Assembly: GCA_964405075.1 (NCBI GenBank)
Contig: CAYOMP010000132.1
Span: 1-7,751, forward strand
Length of the DNA: 7,751 nt
Source: CAYOMP01 sp964405075
GTDB lineage: Bacteria > Bacillota > Clostridia > Lachnospirales > Lachnospiraceae
Direction of reading: 5' to 3'
Made by a program: the position numbers and the translations under genes. Positions 1 to 7,004 of the stretch are shown here, in pieces. The notes under the pieces are model-generated. The model ran no database searches and was not told the origin of the DNA. It saw nothing but the letters and a program-made list of their open reading frames with translations. How positions within the stretch are numbered: position 1 is the first letter of the stretch; the number at the start of each line of letters is the position of its first letter.

Positions 1-11
1 TTTTAAGTTAC

Positions 12-31
12 TTTATGACAAAAGTCATAGG
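12..31 (+). terminator. Small hairpin followed by TTTTC; possible weak terminator of an upstream gene
   Basis: TATGAC (14-19) and GTCATA (24-29) are perfect inverted repeats around an AAAA loop. Two G-U pairs could extend the stem to 12-31, and TTTTC follows at 32-36. This may be the end of a transcript entering from the left, but the stem is short and the T-run is brief. A protein-binding dyad is equally possible. Confidence 0.3.
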
Positions 32-75
32 TTTTCTGTGCTAAATAATAAAATTTTTTTAAAAGTATTAAATGT

Positions 76-104
76 TTGAAAAATAATTGGAAATTCATTT
101 ACAT
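76..104 (+). promoter_or_regulatory. Candidate sigma-A promoter for the kinase pair
   Basis: TTGAAA (76-81) and TTACAT (99-104) are separated by 17 bases, upstream of the first kinase. A second candidate is TTGAAA (110-115) with TAGGAT (132-137) at 16 bases. Both match the -35 consensus well and the -10 only moderately. In DNA this AT-rich, chance matches are common. The rest of 1-223 is mainly A and T tracts, with no gene I can support. Confidence 0.25.
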
Positions 105-206
105 AGGTTTTGAAAAAAGTTACAATAATTCTAGGATTTTTTTGGTTAGTTACTAATAAAAACAGGAAAAAAATGGTATTTTCTGAAAAATATATTTCGG
201 GACTTC

Positions 207-213
207 AAGGAGG
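207..213 (+). promoter_or_regulatory. Ribosome binding site that sets the start of the first kinase
   Basis: AAGGAGG lies 10 bases before the ATG at 224. The frame is open further upstream to a TTG at 110, but nothing resembling a Shine-Dalgarno site precedes that codon. This site therefore supports the 224 start. Confidence 0.8.
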
Positions 214-223
214 ATGGGAGATA

Positions 224-1765
224 ATGGACGTTAATCAGGTTTTAAAAAGTTTTTTTAAAGAATATATGGTAAAGCGAAATGCGCAAACATCAGTAGCTTT
301 TTTGGATGATAAGGTTCATATTATGGGAGTTGATGGTGAAGAGAAAGCAACCAACCTTTCAGAAGCAAAAAAATGGATTGAACTGGAAATAGAAAATGAT
401 AGAAATCCATATAGCTTAAAATTTGTGAAAACTGACGAGATGAGTATTGGTAGAACATGTACTCAGGGATTTGGTAGAATTACAGTAGGACGTGCACTTG
501 ATGGAGATAAGGATTCAGAATATACATTGATTTATTCAGCAATAGTTAAAGAGAATAGCAAAAAAGAAGCAAAAATTATGAGTCTTCATTTGTCGACTGA
601 TGTTCAGGCAGGAGGAAAGGAAAGTTTAATAAATCATGATTTTCTTTCAAAAATATCCCATGAATTAAGAACTCCTATGAATGCCATTACAGGTATGGTG
701 TGTATTGCAAAGAATTTAATAAATGATAAGGAACGTGTAAAAGAGTGCTTGGATAAGATAGATGCGTCCACCAGATATATCACGGATTTTGTTGGTGATT
801 TCTTAGATGTATCCAGACTAAGCAGTGGAAATGTTACGTTAAATGAGGAAACTTTTGATTTAGACAATCTAGTTAGAGAATTGGAAGTATTAATGAGACC
901 TAGTTTCGAAGCAAAGAAACTTAGGTACATTATGGTTGGTAAATTTAGAGATAGTGTATTAATAGGTGATGATAACAGGCTTTATCAGATTTTATCTAAT
1001 CTGTTAAGCAATGCAGTTAAATTTACGGATAATGGTGGAATGATTAACTTTACTATTGAACAGCTAGTTCAGGATGATTCTAAGGCTATGCTGAAATTCA
1101 GCGTTAGAGATAATGGTCGAGGTATTCCAAAAGATAAATGCGGCAAGATATTTGATATATTTGAAAATGATGCTCCTGATGATGTGACACAAAGTGAAAG
1201 AGTAGGTTTAGGATTAGCTATTTCTAACTATTTAGTAGAACTGATGGGTTCTAAATTGGAGGTTATCAGTGAAGAGGGTAAAGGATCAGAATTTTATTTC
1301 ACAATAGAATTACCTATAGGTGAAAGAGAAAATGTTGTTAGAAAAGACAGAACGGCAGCTAAAAAACAAAAGAGATTTAATTTTACTGGTAAAAGGATAA
1401 TGTTAGTAGAAGATAATGACCTTAACCAGGAAATAGCAAAGACTGTATTAGAATTAGTAGGTTGTAGAGTTGACGTTGTTAATAATGGGCAAGAAGCAGT
1501 CGACTTGTTTGAAAGTAAGCCTGCATTCTATTATAAGGCGATTTTGATGGATATTAGAATGCCTGTTATGGATGGACTGCAAGCGACTAAAATTATTAGA
1601 AATTCAAGTAAAAAGGATGCTAAGAAGATTCCTATTGTCGCAACTACAGCAAATGCGTTTGATGAAGATGTGAAGAAATCTATGGAAAGTGGAATGAATG
1701 GACATTTAGTAAAACCATTAGAAATTGAACAGTTGTATCAGACATTAAGTGAATTAGTTGGATAG
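224..1765 (+). CDS. Soluble hybrid sensor histidine kinase (putative NTF2-like sensor, HisKA, HATPase, REC)
   Basis: This is a 513-residue hybrid kinase that should autophosphorylate on histidine and pass the phosphate to its own receiver. No membrane segment is visible, so it is probably cytoplasmic. Residues 1 to about 130 look like an NTF2/SnoaL-like small-molecule domain, judged only from the pattern (early VHIMG stretch, late KEAKIMSLHLS strand). The HisKA domain has the HELRTP box with phospho-acceptor His146. The HATPase domain has an N-box with Asn263, G1 DNGRG at 296-300 and G2 GLGLA at 328-332. The C-terminal REC domain has Glu396/Asp397, acceptor Asp443, Thr475 and Lys497, all expected for an active receiver. 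It has no HPt or output domain. Only 24 bases separate it from the next kinase, so the two are probably cotranscribed. The ATG at 224 is chosen over TTG 110 because AAGGAGG precedes it and the 38 extra residues look non-coding. Kinase identity is certain; the sensor assignment is inference. Confidence 0.93.
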   Translation: MDVNQVLKSFFKEYMVKRNAQTSVAFLDDKVHIMGVDGEEKATNLSEAKKWIELEIENDRNPYSLKFVKTDEMSIGRTCTQGFGRITVGRALDGDKDSEYTLIYSAIVKENSKKEAKIMSLHLSTDVQAGGKESLINHDFLSKISHELRTPMNAITGMVCIAKNLINDKERVKECLDKIDASTRYITDFVGDFLDVSRLSSGNVTLNEETFDLDNLVRELEVLMRPSFEAKKLRYIMVGKFRDSVLIGDDNRLYQILSNLLSNAVKFTDNGGMINFTIEQLVQDDSKAMLKFSVRDNGRGIPKDKCGKIFDIFENDAPDDVTQSERVGLGLAISNYLVELMGSKLEVISEEGKGSEFYFTIELPIGERENVVRKDRTAAKKQKRFNFTGKRIMLVEDNDLNQEIAKTVLELVGCRVDVVNNGQEAVDLFESKPAFYYKAILMDIRMPVMDGLQATKIIRNSSKKDAKKIPIVATTANAFDEDVKKSMESGMNGHLVKPLEIEQLYQTLSELVG

Positions 1766-1789
1766 CATATCATTGAAAGGTGAATGATT

Positions 1790-4612
1790 ATGTATGACTT
1801 TTTATTAACATTGCAATTGATTGCATCAGTAGTAGTTTTTTTTGGTGTAATGCTGGTAGCGTTTTTAAAGCCGTCCATGTTACAAAAATTATTACTATTA
1901 TCAGCAATAGCAGTATTATTACCAAGTTTTGGCTATTATTTTGAAATGCAGGCAAGGGACATACCTACGGCTATGCTGGCAATAAAGATGCAATATCTCG
2001 GTAATTGTTTTTCTAATCTTTTATTTATTACGTTTTCTCTGAGTTATTGTAGGGTTGAATTGCCAAGAAAAATAATTGCAGCAGGAGTTGTCTTTAATTC
2101 GATTATCTTGTTACTGATAATGACTTGTGAGAGACACACATTGTATTATTCTAGTATTACTTTTACAGAAGAAGGGTTATTTCCGCATGTAGTCTTGGGG
2201 AAAGGGATATTCTATTTTGTATATGTTGCTGAACTACTAATTACAGATATTGCGATGTTTAGTGTTGCAACATATCATATAATAAAAGCAAATGAAGAAG
2301 AGAGAAAACGTATTGTAACGATAGTATTGGCTGGAATTATGCCGGTGGTGGGTTTGGTTTTGCTATACTCGGGAGTGTGTCAAGGATATGATCCGACACC
2401 ATTAAGTTTATTATTTGCTGTAGCGTTTATGTTATATGGTATTTACAAATATAATTTATTTGATGTAATGTCGAATGCAAAGGATAATATTGTAGAGAAC
2501 ATGAGCGAAGCGGTTATAGTACTTGATACGGAACGCAAGTTTATTTATGCCAATTCCATTGCTATGGAATTATTTCCTAATATGAAGGAAGTTAAAAGGT
2601 ATGATCCGGTAGATTTGCTGCCTAAAGATGTTAAAAATATCTTTATGGACGATAAGTCTGTAAGGTTTCAGTCAGGGGACAGGTATTATGAAGCCATTCA
2701 GAATGAAATCTATGATAAAAAAGTATTGCAAGGGTACGCAACGATTATATTTGATGAAACAGAAAATCACAATTATACAGAAAAGCTTATAGAGTTGAAA
2801 AATAATGCAGATGTTGCAAATGAAGCTAAAAGTGCGTTCTTGGCGAATATGTCTCATGAAATAAGAACTCCTATGAATGCTATTTTAGGAATGACAGATT
2901 TGATAATAAGAGATTCTAAGGAAAAGAAGACTTTAGAAAATGCAACAAATATTAAATCAGCAGGTAAGTCATTATTAGCTATTATTAATGATATTCTTGA
3001 CTTTTCAAAAATTGAATCTGGTAAAATGATTCTGGTAGATGAAGAATACTCATTATCGGCGGCTATAAGAGACTTAGAAAATATTACTAAGATTAAATTA
3101 GAATCCAAGGGTTTGGCTTTCAATGTAAATATTTCCGAAAGAGTACCAGAACATTTGATAGGCGATGAAATAAGAGTAAAGCAGATTTTTTTGAATTTGC
3201 TTAATAATGCAGTTAAATTCACAGATAAGGGGTATATTACATTAGATGTGGATTTTGAGTTTACAAATGAAAAGAAGGGTGATTTGAAGGTTAGTGTAAT
3301 TGACACTGGCTGTGGTATTAAGAAAGAAAATCTGGACTTACTATTTAATAGTTTTTCGCGTATTGATACTAAGAAAAATAGAAGTATTGAGGGTACAGGC
3401 TTAGGTCTTTCTATATGTAAAAAATTCACAGAAATGATGAATGGTAATATTGGAGTTAAGAGTGAGTTTGGTGTTGGTAGTAACTTCTATTTTTCAATAG
3501 AGCAAGGATATGTAACTAAAGAAGTAAAAGCAGAAGAAATATATAGAGAGGTTAATACAGTGGAGGGGATGTCTGTGGATACACTTACTTCCGTTGTTAT
3601 GCCAAAGGCAAAAATACTAATTGTAGATGATAATAAAGTAAATATTATGGTTATTCAAGGTTTACTTGAGCCGTATAAGGCACAGATTGATTATGCACTT
3701 AGTGGACAAGAATGCTTAAACTTATTGACTTCACAAGAGTATGATTTGGTATTTATGGATCAAATGATGCCTGAGATGGATGGAATAGAAACATTAGCTA
3801 GAATAAGGAAATTACCATTTGAATATTGTAAGAATATTCCGGTTGTTGTAGTCACGGCAAATGCAGTTGGAGAAGCAAAAGAAATGCTTATGAAAGCTGG
3901 ATTTTCAGATTACATTTCTAAACCGATTAATTTTAAAGAGTTAGATGAAAGTTTAAGAACATTTATTCCAAAGGATAAAATTGAATATGTACAAGTAGAA
4001 GAAATGGAAGAAAATGATTTTTCTATTCCTAGTATTGAGGGTGTAAATGTTGCAAAGGGTCTTAAGTATACAAACAATAAAGTGGAAAAGTATATTGAGA
4101 TTTTGAGAACGGTTTGCAAGGAAGCAAAAGACAGAGAGGCATTATTAGAAAAATACTTTGAAAATAGAGACTGGGATAATTATGTGGTTTTGGTACATGG
4201 CCTTAAAGGTGTTGCTGCCAGCATAGGTGCTGATATGTTTTCAAATCATGCAAGAGAGCATGAAATGGCAGGAAAGAATAAAGACTATGAATACATTTTG
4301 AAGGATTATGAAAGTCTGTTTCTGGAATATGTGGATTTGATAAAAAATATAAATTACATTTTGCCGGAAGAAATAACAGATGTTACTCCATTGACATTTT
4401 CCGATAGAAAATTAAATAGAAAAGATGTTGATAAAGTAATAGAAATTATTTCGGAATTTGATATTGATAGGTCTATAAGTTTATTAAAAAATTATTTGGG
4501 CTTTAACTTGGAAGAAGCACAAAGGGAAAAATTAAATAAGGCAAAAGAATATCTTGAGGAAATGTCATTTTTTGAAGCAGCAGATGTGCTAAATGAAATT
4601 GAATATGATTAA
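1790..4612 (+). CDS. Membrane hybrid sensor histidine kinase (7TM, PAS, HisKA, HATPase, REC, HPt)
   Basis: This 940-residue protein holds most parts of a phosphorelay. About seven hydrophobic helices fill residues 4-222, the layout of the histidine-kinase N-terminal 7TM family. A PAS-like domain (about 235-325, around EAVIVLDTERKFIYAN) and a linker helix follow. HisKA has HEIRTP with His356. HATPase has Asn473, G1 DTGCG from 505 and G2 GTGLGL at 535-540. REC has Asp613/Asp614, acceptor Asp657, Thr689 and Lys711. The HPt domain (about 745-857) carries HGLKG with His803. Residues from about 875 form a helical tail with FDIDRSISLL and MSFFEAADVL units. All catalytic residues are present. The HPt could also take phosphate from the receiver of the soluble kinase upstream. 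No DNA-binding output is attached. An ATG at 1784 is in frame, but AAAGGTGA (1776-1783) sits too close to it; it lies about 9 bases from the ATG at 1790. The ligand is unknown. Confidence 0.94.
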   Translation: MYDFLLTLQLIASVVVFFGVMLVAFLKPSMLQKLLLLSAIAVLLPSFGYYFEMQARDIPTAMLAIKMQYLGNCFSNLLFITFSLSYCRVELPRKIIAAGVVFNSIILLLIMTCERHTLYYSSITFTEEGLFPHVVLGKGIFYFVYVAELLITDIAMFSVATYHIIKANEEERKRIVTIVLAGIMPVVGLVLLYSGVCQGYDPTPLSLLFAVAFMLYGIYKYNLFDVMSNAKDNIVENMSEAVIVLDTERKFIYANSIAMELFPNMKEVKRYDPVDLLPKDVKNIFMDDKSVRFQSGDRYYEAIQNEIYDKKVLQGYATIIFDETENHNYTEKLIELKNNADVANEAKSAFLANMSHEIRTPMNAILGMTDLIIRDSKEKKTLENATNIKSAGKSLLAIINDILDFSKIESGKMILVDEEYSLSAAIRDLENITKIKLESKGLAFNVNISERVPEHLIGDEIRVKQIFLNLLNNAVKFTDKGYITLDVDFEFTNEKKGDLKVSVIDTGCGIKKENLDLLFNSFSRIDTKKNRSIEGTGLGLSICKKFTEMMNGNIGVKSEFGVGSNFYFSIEQGYVTKEVKAEEIYREVNTVEGMSVDTLTSVVMPKAKILIVDDNKVNIMVIQGLLEPYKAQIDYALSGQECLNLLTSQEYDLVFMDQMMPEMDGIETLARIRKLPFEYCKNIPVVVVTANAVGEAKEMLMKAGFSDYISKPINFKELDESLRTFIPKDKIEYVQVEEMEENDFSIPSIEGVNVAKGLKYTNNKVEKYIEILRTVCKEAKDREALLEKYFENRDWDNYVVLVHGLKGVAASIGADMFSNHAREHEMAGKNKDYEYILKDYESLFLEYVDLIKNINYILPEEITDVTPLTFSDRKLNRKDVDKVIEIISEFDIDRSISLLKNYLGFNLEEAQREKLNKAKEYLEEMSFFEAADVLNEIEYD

Positions 4613-4624
4613 TGAAAAAAGTAA

Positions 4625-4652
4625 TTGACAAGCTATGGTATAATTGTATACA
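4625..4652 (+). promoter_or_regulatory. Candidate sigma-A promoter for the citrate synthase operon, overlapping the palindrome
   Basis: A consensus -35 TTGACA lies at 4625-4630, 13 bases after the kinase stop codon. A -10-like TATACA (4647-4652) follows at a 16-base spacing, and an alternative TACAAT (4649-4654) at 18. Either -10 falls inside the GntR-type operator, so a bound repressor would block polymerase. Transcription would start near 4660 and give a leader of roughly 235 bases. TATAAT at 4639-4644 matches the -10 consensus perfectly but is only 8 bases from this -35. Confidence 0.5.
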
Positions 4653-4670
4653 ATTATACCATAGCTTTTT
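4630..4670 (+). terminator. Perfect 38-bp palindrome with T-run: likely terminator of the kinase unit
   Basis: Bases 4630-4646 and 4651-4667 are perfect 17-base inverted repeats around TATA. The right arm runs into five Ts (4666-4670). Its position 17 bases after the kinase stop codon suits an intrinsic terminator. The stem is AT-rich, with 5 G-C pairs of 17, but long. Its centre is also a GntR-type operator, so the two roles may be combined. Perfect symmetry through the loop is more than a terminator needs and favours a protein-binding role as well. Confidence 0.6.
4640..4657. promoter_or_regulatory. GntR-type operator
   Basis: The 18-bp core ATAATTGTATACAATTAT is a perfect dyad. It matches the Bacillus subtilis gluconate-repressor operator ATACTTGTATACAAGTAT, quoted from memory, at 16 of 18 positions. 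Both share the TTGTATACAA centre. The operon immediately downstream encodes a GntR/FCD protein, its most obvious ligand, which suggests autoregulation. I noticed no second TTGTATACAA in the window. Confidence 0.6.
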
Positions 4671-4745
4671 GCTTATGAAATTTGTGATTTGATACAGAAC
4701 GCTTCTTATGGTGTTAGTTGTGAAATAAATACGAAAGTGATTTGT

Positions 4746-4822
4746 TAATTTGGCGTGGGTACATTTTTTGCCAAATCATATACATATGATTAGGGTTCAT
4801 ATGAGTTCCATAACTAATTTGG
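4746..4822 (+). promoter_or_regulatory. Leader segment with mutually exclusive hairpins; unassigned
   Basis: The central strand CCAAAT (4771-4776) can pair with ATTTGG on either side. On the left, ATTTGGC (4748-4754) pairs with GCCAAAT (4770-4776). On the right, the partner is ATTTGG at 4817-4822. A third stem, AATCATA (4774-4780) with TATGATT (4785-4791) around TACA, competes with both for 4774-4776. TAATTTGG occurs as a direct repeat at 4746-4753 and 4815-4822. This resembles a switchable leader, but AT-rich DNA gives short pairings by chance. No terminator T-run follows and no known riboswitch class is recognised. Confidence 0.3.
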
Positions 4823-4825
4823 GGT

Positions 4826-4855
4826 TTGTTATGTATCAGATGATAAAAGTAATAT
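4826..4855 (+). promoter_or_regulatory. Weak alternative promoter close to the citrate synthase gene
   Basis: TTGTTA (4826-4831) and TAATAT (4850-4855) lie 18 bases apart and would give a leader of about 30 bases. The match is modest. It is listed because the better promoter at 4625 implies an unusually long leader. Confidence 0.2.
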
Positions 4856-4893
4856 AGTAAGGGATAAAATTAGTACTAGGAGTGGGAGAAATA

Positions 4894-6282
4894 ATGGAGA
4901 ACAGACAGGTTAAGCTAAATCAGCATACGAATCTTTTACAGTTAGAAGAGCATATGTATCATTTGGTAGATGTTGAAACGCCAAATGTATTTAGAAATTT
5001 ATTTCCATATGATGAGGTTCCAAAGATTGCATTTAATGACAGAATCGTACCTCACAATATGCCAGAGAATATCTGGATTACAGATACGACTTTTAGAGAT
5101 GGACAGCAGTCAAGGGCGCCATATTCTACTGAACAGATTGTAACTATTTATGATGCATTACATAGATTAGGTGGTCCTAAGGGAATTATTAGACAGAGCG
5201 AGTTCTTTTTATACAGTAAGAAAGATAGAGATGCAGTATATAAATGTATGGAAAGAGGTTACGAATTTCCGGAAATTACCAGCTGGATTAGAGCCAGTAA
5301 GAAAGATTTTGAATTAGTTAAAGAAATTGGAATGAAAGAAACAGGTATTTTAGTTAGCTGTTCTGATTACCATATTTTCTATAAAATGAAAATGACAAGA
5401 AGAGAGGCTATGAACCATTACTTAAGTGTTATCAGAGAATGCCTTGAGACAGGAATTAGTCCAAGATGTCATTTAGAAGATATTACACGTTCAGATATTT
5501 ATGGATTTGTAATTCCATTCTGTTTGGAATTAATGAAGTTAATGGATGAATATAAGATTCCGGTGAAGGTTCGTGCATGCGATACTATGGGATACGGAGT
5601 TAACTATGCAGGTGCAGTTATTCCTCGTTCTGTTCAGGGTATTATTTACGGTCTTATTACACATGCAGGTGTGCCTTCCGAACTTATTGAATGGCACGGA
5701 CATAATGATTTTTACAAGGCAGTATCTAACTCAACTACAGCTTGGTTATATGGCGCTAGTGGCATCAATTGTTCGTTATTTGGTATAGGGGAGCGTACTG
5801 GTAACACTCCAATTGAAGCTATGGTCTTTGAATATGCACAGTTAAAGGGTACCTTGGATGGTATGGATACTACTGTTATTACAGAACTTGCAGATTATTT
5901 TGAAAAAGAAATTGGTTATACTATTCCAGAGAGAACACCATTTGTAGGTAAGAATTTTAACGTTACAAGAGCTGGAATTCATGCAGATGGATTACTAAAA
6001 AATGAAGAGATTTATAATATTTTTGATACGGAAAAATTCCTAAACAGACCAGTTTTAGTTGCTGTTTCTAATACATCAGGTCTTGCAGGTATTGCTCACT
6101 GGATTAATACGTATTACAAATTGCCTGCAGAGAAACAGGTTGATAAGTCATCTGATTTAGTAAGAGAAGTAAAAGAATGGGTTGATAAAGAATATGAATC
6201 GGGTCGTGTTACTGTAATTACAGATAACGAGCTTATTGATATTATCGGGAAGACATGTGAAAAACTCAATATAACATTATAG
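4894..6282 (+). CDS. Probable Re-citrate synthase (homocitrate/2-isopropylmalate synthase family)
   Basis: This 462-residue cytoplasmic enzyme probably condenses acetyl-CoA with oxaloacetate to citrate. The family TIM barrel shows DTTFRDGQQ at 64-72, whose Arg68 and Asp69 are the expected catalytic and metal residues. HGHND at 268-272 provides the two metal-binding histidines, CDTMG lies at 229-233 and GIGERTGN at 297-304. AGIHADG near 360 follows the barrel. It lacks the long leucine-binding regulatory domain of LeuA. The family alone would allow homocitrate or isopropylmalate synthase. The call rests on resemblance to the Clostridium kluyveri Re-citrate synthase type and on the isocitrate dehydrogenase gene in the same operon; no leucine or lysine gene is adjacent. 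Such enzymes are divalent-metal dependent. The ATG at 4894 is preferred over GTG 4882, which overlaps the AGGAG ribosome site (4878-4882). The gene ends 18 bases before the regulator. The barrel family is certain; the citrate reaction is likely. Confidence 0.85.
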   Translation: MENRQVKLNQHTNLLQLEEHMYHLVDVETPNVFRNLFPYDEVPKIAFNDRIVPHNMPENIWITDTTFRDGQQSRAPYSTEQIVTIYDALHRLGGPKGIIRQSEFFLYSKKDRDAVYKCMERGYEFPEITSWIRASKKDFELVKEIGMKETGILVSCSDYHIFYKMKMTRREAMNHYLSVIRECLETGISPRCHLEDITRSDIYGFVIPFCLELMKLMDEYKIPVKVRACDTMGYGVNYAGAVIPRSVQGIIYGLITHAGVPSELIEWHGHNDFYKAVSNSTTAWLYGASGINCSLFGIGERTGNTPIEAMVFEYAQLKGTLDGMDTTVITELADYFEKEIGYTIPERTPFVGKNFNVTRAGIHADGLLKNEEIYNIFDTEKFLNRPVLVAVSNTSGLAGIAHWINTYYKLPAEKQVDKSSDLVREVKEWVDKEYESGRVTVITDNELIDIIGKTCEKLNITL

Positions 6283-6286
6283 TTAT

Positions 6287-6295
6287 GGGAGGAAG
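6287..6295 (+). promoter_or_regulatory. Ribosome binding site supporting a TTG start
   Basis: GGGAGGAAG contains GGAGG (6288-6292) eight bases before TTG 6301. The nearby ATGs at 6285 and 6311 are out of frame with the regulator. The rare TTG start therefore looks real and may keep regulator output low relative to the enzymes around it. Confidence 0.75.
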
Positions 6296-6300
6296 TTACC

Positions 6301-7002
6301 TTGAGTAATAATGAATTGCAAAAGGAAGCATCAGATAAATATTCCCTAAGTGGTAGAGTATTCAACGTTTTAAGAGAGGATATTTTATCGGGAAAATATA
6401 AGGAAAATGAAGAATTAAAAGAAGCTGCCATAGGCAAGGAATTGGGAGTTAGCAGAACACCGGTCAGAGAAGCTTTAAGGCAGTTGGAACTAGAAGGATT
6501 AGTGAATATTGTACCTAATAAAGGGGCGTATGTTACAGGCATATCCCTAAAGGATATTAAGGATATTTATGAAATACGTTCTCTTTTAGAGGGGCTATGT
6601 GCCAGATGGGCGGCTCAAAATATTACACAAAAGCAGCTGGAGGAGTTGGAAGAGAATACATTTCTTTCGGAATTTCATGCAAAGAAGGGGCATTCTGAAC
6701 AAATCGTGGAATTAGACAATAAGTTTCACGAAATATTATATGAAGCATCTAATAGTAAAATTTTGGAGAATATGCTTTCTGATTTTCATCATTATGTGCA
6801 AAGAGTCAGAAAAATTACACTGGCATCTCAAGAACGTGCCATTACTTCTAATGATGAACATCGTAAGATACTGAATGCACTACAGGAAAGAAATGCTAAA
6901 GAGGCTGAAAAGTTAGCTAATATTCATATGAAAAATACAATAAAAAATATGGATGATTATGGCTTTGAAAATTTGATGAATTGTAAACAGGAGGATAAAT
7001 AA
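6301..7002 (+). CDS. GntR-family transcriptional regulator, FadR/FCD type
   Basis: This is a 233-residue DNA-binding regulator. Residues about 14-80 form the GntR winged helix-turn-helix, with the recognition-helix signature GVSRTPVREALRQLELEGLV at 49-68 and the wing around NKGAYVTG. Residues about 85-220 form the helical FCD ligand domain. Asp139, His143, His187 and His209 fit the Asp-His-His-His metal site that in this family helps bind a carboxylate effector. The gene lies between citrate synthase and isocitrate dehydrogenase, with only 2 bases to the latter, so it is surely part of the operon. The GntR-type palindrome 1.6 kb upstream is its likely target, implying autoregulation. The effector may be citrate, isocitrate or 2-oxoglutarate; this is inferred from context only. 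Translation starts at TTG, supported by GGAGG 8 bases before it. The family is certain; the regulon and the sign of control are inferred. Confidence 0.93.
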   Translation: MSNNELQKEASDKYSLSGRVFNVLREDILSGKYKENEELKEAAIGKELGVSRTPVREALRQLELEGLVNIVPNKGAYVTGISLKDIKDIYEIRSLLEGLCARWAAQNITQKQLEELEENTFLSEFHAKKGHSEQIVELDNKFHEILYEASNSKILENMLSDFHHYVQRVRKITLASQERAITSNDEHRKILNALQERNAKEAEKLANIHMKNTIKNMDDYGFENLMNCKQEDK

Positions 7003-7004
7003 TT

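Noticed and set aside
110..223. TTG start 38 codons upstream of the first kinase
   Set aside because: It has no ribosome site, the added residues look like translated AT-rich leader, and a good AAGGAGG precedes the ATG at 224.
2854..3429. Open antisense frame of 191 codons inside the membrane kinase gene
   Set aside because: It lies wholly opposite the conserved HisKA/HATPase coding region, has no recognisable motif, and is rich in Ser, Leu, Ile and Phe as expected from reversed kinase codons.
4639..4644. Perfect TATAAT as the -10 of the TTGACA at 4625
   Set aside because: The spacing is only 8 bases, far below the 16-18 needed; the hexamers at 4647 or 4649 are better placed.
4675..4692. 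Leader peptide ATG-AAA-TTT-GTG-ATT-TGA
   Set aside because: It is only five codons, has no ribosome site and no run of regulatory codons.
4871..4878. TAGTACTA as a second GntR operator
   Set aside because: It is a perfect 8-bp dyad, but GT and AC abut instead of being two bases apart as in the main site, and such short palindromes are common in AT-rich DNA.
4613..4893. Known riboswitch or T-box in the spacer
   Set aside because: I found no T-box GGTGG-type sequence, no terminator near the start codon and no recognisable conserved core of a known class.
5573..5788. Small + strand frame inside the citrate synthase gene
   Set aside because: It overlaps the conserved barrel region, including the metal-binding HGHND motif, in another frame; its sequence is an out-of-frame reading.
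4894..6282. Calling the enzyme 2-isopropylmalate synthase or homocitrate synthase
   Set aside because: The LeuA-type regulatory domain is missing and the operon partner is isocitrate dehydrogenase. Re-citrate synthase fits better, although the specificity is not proven by sequence.
6114..6542. Antisense frame spanning the end of citrate synthase and the start of the regulator
   Set aside because: It is opposite two well-supported genes and their ribosome site, and shows no domain pattern.
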